Assembly (NCBI GenBank): GCA_021730945.1
Contig: JAKFYH010000025.1
Coordinates: 1 to 64,000, forward strand
DNA length: 64,000 nt
Origin: Acidobacteriota bacterium
Lineage (GTDB): Bacteria; Acidobacteriota; Vicinamibacteria; Vicinamibacterales; UBA2999
Direction of reading: 5' to 3'
Positions 58,279 through 64,000 of the stretch are shown in pieces. A program made the position numbers and the translations under genes. Within the stretch, counting starts at the first letter, position 1. Each line of letters starts with the position of its first letter. The notes beneath the pieces are model-generated. The model was not told the origin of the DNA and made no database searches. It saw only the letters and a list, made by a program, of their open reading frames with translations.

Positions 58279-59487
58279 TCAGGTCCGAAGCCGTTCCGCC
58301 AGTTGATGGAGGAACAAGCCGACGTCGGTGACGACGCCGACGGTTTGCGCGGAGCCGCGGTCGGACAGTTTCGTGACCACGGCGGGGTTGATGTCGACGC
58401 AGATCACCTTGACCCACGAGGGCAGCATGTTACCGACGCCGATGCTGTGCAGCATGGATGACAGCATCACCACCACGTCGACACCCGCCAGCGCCTTGCC
58501 GTAGGCATCCTGCGCCGCGGTCAGATCCATCATCGTCTCCGGCAACGGCCCATCGTCCCTGATCGAGCCGGCGAGGATGTAGGTGACGTTGTGAGTGTGG
58601 CAGGCGTGCATGATGCCGGTGGCCAGGACGCCGGACTTGACGGCGGCGCCGATGCCGCCGGCGCGGCGCACGGCGTTGATGGCACGCATGTGGTTGCGGT
58701 GGCCGTGTTCGACCGGATGGCCGCTGCCCAGGTCGATGCCGAGCGAGGTGCCCGAGAGCGCCACCTCGATGTCGTGAACGGCGAGGGCGTTGCCTGACAG
58801 CAGCAGGTCGACATAGCCCAGGCGTATCAGGTCGCAGAAGTACTGCGAGCCTCCGGTGTGCACCACGACCGGACCGGCGACGAAGGCGATCCGGCCGCCG
58901 GCGGCCTTGACCTGCCGCATCATGTCGGCGACCTTGCCGACCACCGTCTCGACCCGGCGTTCGGACGACACTTCGTTGCTCATGAAGCCGAAGCTGGGTT
59001 TGTCGCGCTGCTGCACGTCGGGCGAGACCCTCACGCCCTGCATGCCGCACACCACCTGGTCGCCGCGCTTGATGTCGCGCAACTTGCGGCAGGCCACCGC
59101 CCCGTCGCGCACGATCAGCACGGCGTCCATGCGCTGATCGGCCGCGGTCACCCAGGCGCCGCCGAGAAACACCGAGGTGCGGTGATTGGTGGTGGAGTAG
59201 AAGTCTTCGGGCGCCGCTCCGTCCAGGTCGGCGGTCCGGAGCAGGACCGCCGGCGTGTCTTTGACGTAGCAGCCAAACACCGAGAGCCGGGCCAGCAGGT
59301 CCTCGAGCCGGGCCGGGGTGTCGCTGGTCAGCCGCAGGGAAAGGTGTGACCCTTCCTCGTTCTTGCGGCCGACGTCAAAATGCAGGATCTCGTATTCCGA
59401 CCCGTGCTCGACGACGGTGGTGAGGATCGACTGGAAATTGCCGGTGTCGATCAGGTGGCCCTGCGCTTCAACTGTTTCAGAAACCAT
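58279..59487 (-). CDS. TIGR00300 family (LOR/SDH-like, archaeal ornithine cyclodeaminase type) protein
   Basis: The 402-residue protein begins with ETVEAQGHLIDTGNFQSIL, the N-terminal LOR/SDH signature, and has a Rossmann-like second half (VVVMLSSMLHSIGVGNMLPS). Homologues are archaeal ornithine cyclodeaminases and the C-terminal domain of cyanobacterial AgrE/ArgZ. The likely reaction is ornithine to proline with NAD+. The gene is 5 bases upstream of the sulfurtransferase gene on the same strand. Confidence 0.75.
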   Translation of the reverse strand: MVSETVEAQGHLIDTGNFQSILTTVVEHGSEYEILHFDVGRKNEEGSHLSLRLTSDTPARLEDLLARLSVFGCYVKDTPAVLLRTADLDGAAPEDFYSTTNHRTSVFLGGAWVTAADQRMDAVLIVRDGAVACRKLRDIKRGDQVVCGMQGVRVSPDVQQRDKPSFGFMSNEVSSERRVETVVGKVADMMRQVKAAGGRIAFVAGPVVVHTGGSQYFCDLIRLGYVDLLLSGNALAVHDIEVALSGTSLGIDLGSGHPVEHGHRNHMRAINAVRRAGGIGAAVKSGVLATGIMHACHTHNVTYILAGSIRDDGPLPETMMDLTAAQDAYGKALAGVDVVVMLSSMLHSIGVGNMLPSWVKVICVDINPAVVTKLSDRGSAQTVGVVTDVGLFLHQLAERLRT

Positions 59488-59489
59488 AA

Positions 59490-59507
59490 GAGGGGCTTTC
59501 GCCCCTC
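59490..59507 (-). terminator. Stem-loop between htpX and the TIGR00300 gene
   Basis: GAGGGGC-TTTC-GCCCCTC is a 7-base-pair stem; on the minus strand the loop reads GAAA, a stable tetraloop. It follows the htpX stop by 40 bases and has no T run, so it may only attenuate. Confidence 0.5.
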
Positions 59508-59547
59508 CTATTCTGACCGAAACCGCCGTAGGGCGGGCAGATCCCTT

Positions 59548-60426
59548 TTACAGGATCGGCGCCCGCTGCAAGGCGGCGATGCGAGCCTCGAGCGGCGGGT
59601 GGGTCGAGATCAGCGACAGGAAACCCTTGCCGCCGGCAATCTTCATGGTCGCCAGTTGCGGCTGCGAGTTGTCGACCATCTCCTTGTTCTGCATCAGCCG
59701 CTGCAGGGCGCCAATCATGCTGGCCTTGCCGGCCAGGGTGGCGCCGCCGGCGTCGGCCCGGAACTCGCGCGCGCGCGAGAACCACGCCACCACCATCGAA
59801 CCGAGGATGCCGAACGCGATGTCGAACACGATGGTGGTCACGAAGAACACCAGGTGCGAAATCTTCTCGTCGACCATCTGCCGGACGATGTTGGCGATGA
59901 TGCGCGAGAAGAACATCACGAACGCGTTGACTACGCCCTGGATCAGCGTCAGCGTGACCATGTCACCGTTCTGGATGTGGGCGACCTCGTGCGCGAGCAC
60001 GCCCTCCACCTCGTCACGGCGCATCGACCGCAGCAGGCCGGTCGAGACCGCCACCAGGCTGCGGCGCTTGCTCGGGCCGGTGGCAAAGGCGTTCACTTCG
60101 GGCGACTCGTAGATGCCGACTTCCGGCATCGGCAAGCCGGCCTTGCGGGTGAGCTGGCCGACGGTCTGGTGCAGCCAGTCGAGTTCGGCCTGGCCGCTCT
60201 GGCCGTCCACCAGCTTGACCCCCATCGCCATCTTGGCCATGAAGCGCGACATCTGCAGCGAGATGAACGCGCCACCCATGCCCCACACGAGACAGAACAC
60301 CATCAGGGCCGAGTAATCGAGTCCCGACGGCGTGATGTAGCCGCCGACGCCCAGCAAGCTGAGCACGATCGACAGCGTGATCATGACGGCCAGGTTGGTG
60401 GCCAGGAACAAGACGATGCGTTTCAT
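59548..60426 (-). CDS. htpX: HtpX-type membrane metalloprotease
   Basis: The 292-residue M48 peptidase has four membrane helices and the zinc motif HEVAH in GVLAHEVAHIQNGD, with the third ligand in SRAREFRADAGG. HtpX removes misfolded membrane proteins with FtsH. Start ATG 60426. Confidence 0.9.
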   Translation of the reverse strand: MKRIVLFLATNLAVMITLSIVLSLLGVGGYITPSGLDYSALMVFCLVWGMGGAFISLQMSRFMAKMAMGVKLVDGQSGQAELDWLHQTVGQLTRKAGLPMPEVGIYESPEVNAFATGPSKRRSLVAVSTGLLRSMRRDEVEGVLAHEVAHIQNGDMVTLTLIQGVVNAFVMFFSRIIANIVRQMVDEKISHLVFFVTTIVFDIAFGILGSMVVAWFSRAREFRADAGGATLAGKASMIGALQRLMQNKEMVDNSQPQLATMKIAGGKGFLSLISTHPPLEARIAALQRAPIL

Positions 60427-60502
60427 AATGGTCAAGGATAGCAAAGCCGGCGGCGGCTGCTAAATACGTAAATTGGCCGCAACTCTTCGATAAAGTCGAT
60501 GG

Positions 60503-61267
60503 TTAGCGGACCGGGGTGTACCCCTCGGCCAGCTTCTTGCGCGCCGCCTCGACCTCGCGGTGAAACACGAACAGCGCGTCGGCGTTGTCGTTCTTGTCGG
60601 TGAAGTTCCAGGTCTTGGCGCCCTTCTGCTTCACCTGCAGGTTCTTCTTGAGGTAATCCACCGCGAACTGCTCGACCTGGGCGTAGCCCAGGGTGAAGGC
60701 GTCGCCCTTGTTGTCGGTCTCGTACTTGAGGCCGTCGAGGGTGGCGATCAGGGTGCCATTGCACGACCCCATGCCGTGCTTGTGCACCACCGGGACCCGG
60801 GTGTTGAGGCTGACTTCCTTGATGCGCACGGTGACGGCATTGGCACCGGCCACCAGCTCCACGGTCTTCTGGACGCTGTCAAAACCGGTCGCGGTCAATT
60901 GCAGCCGCTTGGTGCCGGGTTCGAGTTTCTCGAGCGTCAGCGGCGTGTTGCCGACGAACTGGCGATCGATGAACACCGACGCGCCGGGGACATCAGATTC
61001 GAGGGTCAGCGTCGCGAGCGTCGGCGCCGCCACCACGACGGGTGCCGCCACCGGTGCCGCCTTCCTGGGCGCGGGCCGTGGCGCGACCGGCTCGGTGGCC
61101 GGCGCGGGTGCGGGTTCCGGCGCGCGAGCCACGGGCGCCGCCGCCGGTGCGGGTGCCGGCGCCTCGACCGGAACGGCCGGCGCCTTGTCCGCTCCGCCCC
61201 TCATGAAGACCACGCCCAGGGCGACCGCGATCGCGATGCCCACCCCAATCATCGGTGCCGGTTTCAT
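60503..61267 (-). CDS. PEGA domain protein with proline/alanine linker
   Basis: The 254-residue protein has an N-terminal membrane helix (IGVGIAIAVALGVVFM), an Ala/Pro linker of about 50 residues, a PEGA domain (LESDVPGASVFIDRQFVG, LEPGTKRLQLTATGF) and a C-terminal 90-residue domain of unknown fold (VVHKHGMGSCNGTLIATLDG). PEGA domains are outer-surface binding modules. Confidence 0.75.
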   Translation of the reverse strand: MKPAPMIGVGIAIAVALGVVFMRGGADKAPAVPVEAPAPAPAAAPVARAPEPAPAPATEPVAPRPAPRKAAPVAAPVVVAAPTLATLTLESDVPGASVFIDRQFVGNTPLTLEKLEPGTKRLQLTATGFDSVQKTVELVAGANAVTVRIKEVSLNTRVPVVHKHGMGSCNGTLIATLDGLKYETDNKGDAFTLGYAQVEQFAVDYLKKNLQVKQKGAKTWNFTDKNDNADALFVFHREVEAARKKLAEGYTPVR

Positions 61268-61369
61268 CGACCCAGATCGTAGCAGATGACGCGCCGGATT
61301 TCCGCCGCCACCCGTGGGCGCCACGTCGATCCGGCGGGTGGCGGCAGTCGTGCCATGATTGGGGCGCCG

Positions 61370-62260
61370 ATGACGCTCGACGTCCTGGAATCAGAGAGCA
61401 TCGAAATCTTTCGCGAGGCCGTCGCCAGTGCCGAACGGCCGGTGCTGTTGTACTCGGTCGGCAAGGACTCGTCGGTGCTGCTGCACCTGGCTCGCAAGGC
61501 CTTCCATCCCGCGCCGCCACCGTTCCCGTTGCTGCACGTCGACACGACGTGGAAGTTCCGCGACATGTATGCCCATCGCGAGCGCGTGGCCGCCGAATCG
61601 GCGATGCGCCTCCTGGTGCATACCAATCACGCCGGGCTGGCCGCCGGCGTCAACCCGTTCACGCACGGGTCGAGTTACTACACCGACGTAATGAAGACCG
61701 AGGCGCTCAAGCAGGCGCTCGATGCCCACCGCTTCGACGTCATCTTCGGTGGTGCCCGCCGCGACGAGGAGGCCTCTCGCGCCAAGGAGCGCATCTGCTC
61801 GTTCCGCTCGGCGGGCCACCGGTGGGACCCCAAGGCGCAGCGTCCCGAGCTCTGGTCGATCTACAACATGCGCCTGCGCCCCGACGAAACCATGCGGGTG
61901 TTTCCGCTGTCGAACTGGACCGAGCTCGACATCTGGCGCTACCTCGAACGCGAGTCGATTCCCGTGGTGCCGCTCTATTTCGCCGCCGTGCGCCCGGTCG
62001 TGCACCGCAGCGGCACCCTGGTGATGGTCGACGACGAGCGCCTGCCGCTGGCACCCGGTGAACAGCCCGAGCATCGATCGGTCCGGTTCCGGACGCTGGG
62101 CTGCTACCCCTTGAGCGGCGCGATTGAAAGCCGCGCCACCACCATCGCCGAGATCATCGCCGAGACGCTGGCGGCGGCGTCCTCCGAGCGCCAGGGCCGC
62201 CTGATCGACAGCGACCAGCCTTCGTCGATGGAGAAGAAGAAGCGGGAGGGATACTTTTGA
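61370..62260 (+). CDS. cysD: Sulfate adenylyltransferase subunit 2
   Basis: The 296-residue protein is close to E. coli Cys[22 protein letters not shown] is the PP-loop and [16 protein letters not shown] and EGYF are conserved. It makes APS from sulfate and ATP with CysN. ATG 61370 fits E. coli CysD; ATG 61355 is an alternative. Coupled to cysNC by a TTGA overlap. Confidence 0.9.
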   Translation: MTLDVLESESIEIFREAVASAERPVLLYSVGKDSSVLLHLARKAFHPAPPPFPLLHVDTTWKFRDMYAHRERVAAESAMRLLVHTNHAGLAAGVNPFTHGSSYYTDVMKTEALKQALDAHRFDVIFGGARRDEEASRAKERICSFRSAGHRWDPKAQRPELWSIYNMRLRPDETMRVFPLSNWTELDIWRYLERESIPVVPLYFAAVRPVVHRSGTLVMVDDERLPLAPGEQPEHRSVRFRTLGCYPLSGAIESRATTIAEIIAETLAAASSERQGRLIDSDQPSSMEKKKREGYF

Positions 62261-64000
62261 GCCTCCCCCTGCTCCGGCTGATTACCTGCGGCAGCGTGGA
62301 CGATGGCAAGTCGACGCTGATTGGACGGCTCCTGCACGACTCGCGCGCGGTGTTTGATGACCAGGCGAGGGCGCTCGAGGCCGACTCGCGCAAGTTCGGC
62401 AGCCAGGGCGATCGCCTCGACTTCGCGCTGCTGGTCGACGGCCTGCAGGCCGAGCGCGAACAGGGCATCACCATCGACGTCGCCTACCGCTTCTTCTCCA
62501 CGCCCGCCCGCCGCTTCATCGTCGCCGACACGCCGGGCCACGAGCAGTACACGCGCAACATGGCGACCGGCGCCTCCACTGCCGACCTGGCGGTGATCCT
62601 GGTTGATGCCCGCAAGGGCGTGCTCACGCAGACGCGACGGCATACCCGGATCGCGGCCTTGATGGGCATCCGGCACGTGCTGCTCGCGGTCAACAAGATG
62701 GACCTGGTGGACTACTCGCGCGAGGTCTTCACCGCGATCGTCGACGCCTACACGCCATTTGCCGCCGCTCTCGGCGTGACAGTGATCCAGCCGATCCCAA
62801 TCTCCGCGCTCGAGGGCGATCACCTGGTGGCGCGCAGCCTTCACATGCCCTGGTACGAGGGCCCGACGGTGATCTCGTATCTTGAAACCGTCGACGTCAC
62901 CGCTGCCCCGGCGTCGGGGCCGATGCGCATGCCGGTGCAGTGGATCAACCGTCCCGGTCCGGACTTTCGTGGCGTCGCCGGGCGGTTGTGCGCCGGCGTC
63001 GTGCGCCCGGGCGACCGGGTCCGCGTGCTGCCGTCGGGCGTCGAGACCAGCGTTCAGCGCCTCGTCACCTGGGGCGGCGAGCGGGCCCAGGCCGAGACCG
63101 GCGACTCGATCACGATCACGCTCGGCGACGAAGTGGACGTGAGCCGTGGCGACGTGCTGGTCGCCTCCGCCGCGCCCCCTGCGGTCGCCGACCAGTTCGA
63201 GGCGCGCCTGTTGTGGATGGGCGACCACGAGCTGATTGCCGGCCGCTCGTACCTGCTGAAGATGCACGCGAAGGAAGTGCGCGCCTCGGTCACCAGCATC
63301 CGGCATCGGATCGACATCGGCAGCGACGCGCAACTGGCGGCCAAGACCCTCGCCTTGAACGAGATTGGCGTCGTGCACCTGGCCACTGCCCAGCCGGTCG
63401 TGTTCGAACCCTACGCGGTGAATCGCACGCTCGGTGCCTTCATTCTGATCGACCCGCTCACTTTCGAGACAGTGGGCGCCGGCATGATCGAGTTCGCCCT
63501 GCGCCGCGCCTCCAATGTGCATTGGCAGGCGCTCGAAGTTTCGGCCCCGTCGCGGGCGGCGCTCAAGCAGCAGGAGCCGCGCTGCCTCTGGTTCACCGGG
63601 CTGTCGGGATCCGGCAAGTCGTCGATCGCCAACCGCCTCGAACAGCGCCTCTATGCGGCCGGCCGTCACACCTATCTCCTCGACGGCGACAACGTTCGCC
63701 ACGGCCTCAATCGCGATCTCGGTTTCACTGAAGCCGATCGCGCCGAGAATGTCCGGCGGGTCGCCGAGGTGGCCAGGCTGATGGTCGATGCCGGCTTGAT
63801 CGTGCTGGTGGCCTTCATCTCGCCGTTTCGCGCCGAGCGCCGGGCGGCGCGCGATCTCTTCGCGGCCGGCACGTTCGTGGAGGTGTTTGTCGACACGCCG
63901 ATCGAGGAGTGCGAGCGGCGCGATCCCAAGGGCCTGTATGCCAAGGCCCGCAGCGGCCGGTTGCCGAACTTCACCGGCATCGATAGTCCGTACGAGCCGC
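62257..64000 (+). CDS. cysNC: Bifunctional CysN/CysC: sulfate adenylyltransferase GTPase and APS kinase (3' end cut)
   Basis: From a TTG that overlaps the cysD stop, the frame stays open to the window end (581 residues). Residues 1-435 are an EF-Tu-like GTPase: [29 protein letters not shown]. From about 445 an APS kinase begins with P-loop GLSGSGKSS and [11 protein letters not shown]. The two halves are normally fused in many bacteria. The end of the kinase is outside the window. Confidence 0.9.
   Translation, partial: MSLPLLRLITCGSVDDGKSTLIGRLLHDSRAVFDDQARALEADSRKFGSQGDRLDFALLVDGLQAEREQGITIDVAYRFFSTPARRFIVADTPGHEQYTRNMATGASTADLAVILVDARKGVLTQTRRHTRIAALMGIRHVLLAVNKMDLVDYSREVFTAIVDAYTPFAAALGVTVIQPIPISALEGDHLVARSLHMPWYEGPTVISYLETVDVTAAPASGPMRMPVQWINRPGPDFRGVAGRLCAGVVRPGDRVRVLPSGVETSVQRLVTWGGERAQAETGDSITITLGDEVDVSRGDVLVASAAPPAVADQFEARLLWMGDHELIAGRSYLLKMHAKEVRASVTSIRHRIDIGSDAQLAAKTLALNEIGVVHLATAQPVVFEPYAVNRTLGAFILIDPLTFETVGAGMIEFALRRASNVHWQALEVSAPSRAALKQQEPRCLWFTGLSGSGKSSIANRLEQRLYAAGRHTYLLDGDNVRHGLNRDLGFTEADRAENVRRVAEVARLMVDAGLIVLVAFISPFRAERRAARDLFAAGTFVEVFVDTPIEECERRDPKGLYAKARSGRLPNFTGIDSPYEP

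Overview
The window is a dense, GC-rich bacterial chromosome segment with no rRNA, tRNA or CRISPR array that I could see. An orphan MacB/FtsX permease of the ADOP type, a TonB-dependent receptor with an N-terminal carboxypeptidase-like domain (Oar type), many secreted peptidases and abundant short intergenic palindromes point to Acidobacteriota, most likely Vicinamibacteria. This is inference from gene families; there is no rRNA to confirm it.

Layout. (1) About 1-11,000 is a visibly less GC-rich genomic island built almost entirely of nucleic-acid enzymes. It holds the end of an IS3-family element that has cut a Z1-type helicase gene, a PLD-family partner, two PD-(D/E)XK-like proteins, an EVE-HNH candidate modification-dependent nuclease, and a three-gene unit encoding an EEP-fold phosphoesterase, a SprT-like metalloprotease and a HIT-PLD-SF2 helicase-DUF3427 fusion. 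(2) About 11,000-18,300 returns to high GC and holds a RecF/SMC-like ATPase with a small coupled partner, two coiled-coil proteins and a Dna2-like nuclease-helicase. (3) 18,300-29,600 holds a lipoprotein, a VWA protein, a WYL regulator, a membrane sensor-like protein, a YdbS/YdbT PH-domain pair, a ferric-reductase-like flavoprotein with a 30-residue membrane peptide, and a Ca2+-type P-ATPase coupled to a CaCA exchanger. (4) 29,600-48,900 holds the ADOP permease, a DoxX protein, a PIG-L deacetylase, a kinase/GH4/APC permease operon, a DUF2182 and DUF1326 pair, a DinB-like protein, membrane proteins around a RAYT element, an M14 carboxypeptidase, an amidase and an S9 peptidase. (5) 48,900-51,600 is a sulfur-detoxification operon (TSUP exporter, MBL-rhodanese, ArsR). 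(6) 51,600-61,300 holds the Oar-like receptor, MOSC, DUF4097, 3-mercaptopyruvate-type sulfurtransferase, TIGR00300 protein, HtpX and a PEGA protein. (7) 61,370 to the end is cysD-cysNC of sulfate activation.

The strongest candidate for an undescribed system is the operon at 4,915-9,843. Its catalytic folds (EEP, SprT, HIT, PLD) are the folds of the eukaryotic enzymes TDP2, SPRTN, aprataxin and TDP1, which remove proteins and adducts from DNA ends, and here they are coupled to a helicase. I propose a DNA-protein-crosslink or blocked-end processing system, possibly defensive. A second theme is repeat invasion: at least six families of short palindromic or tandem repeats occupy the gaps between genes, supply start or stop codons, and in two genes expand in frame inside the coding sequence.
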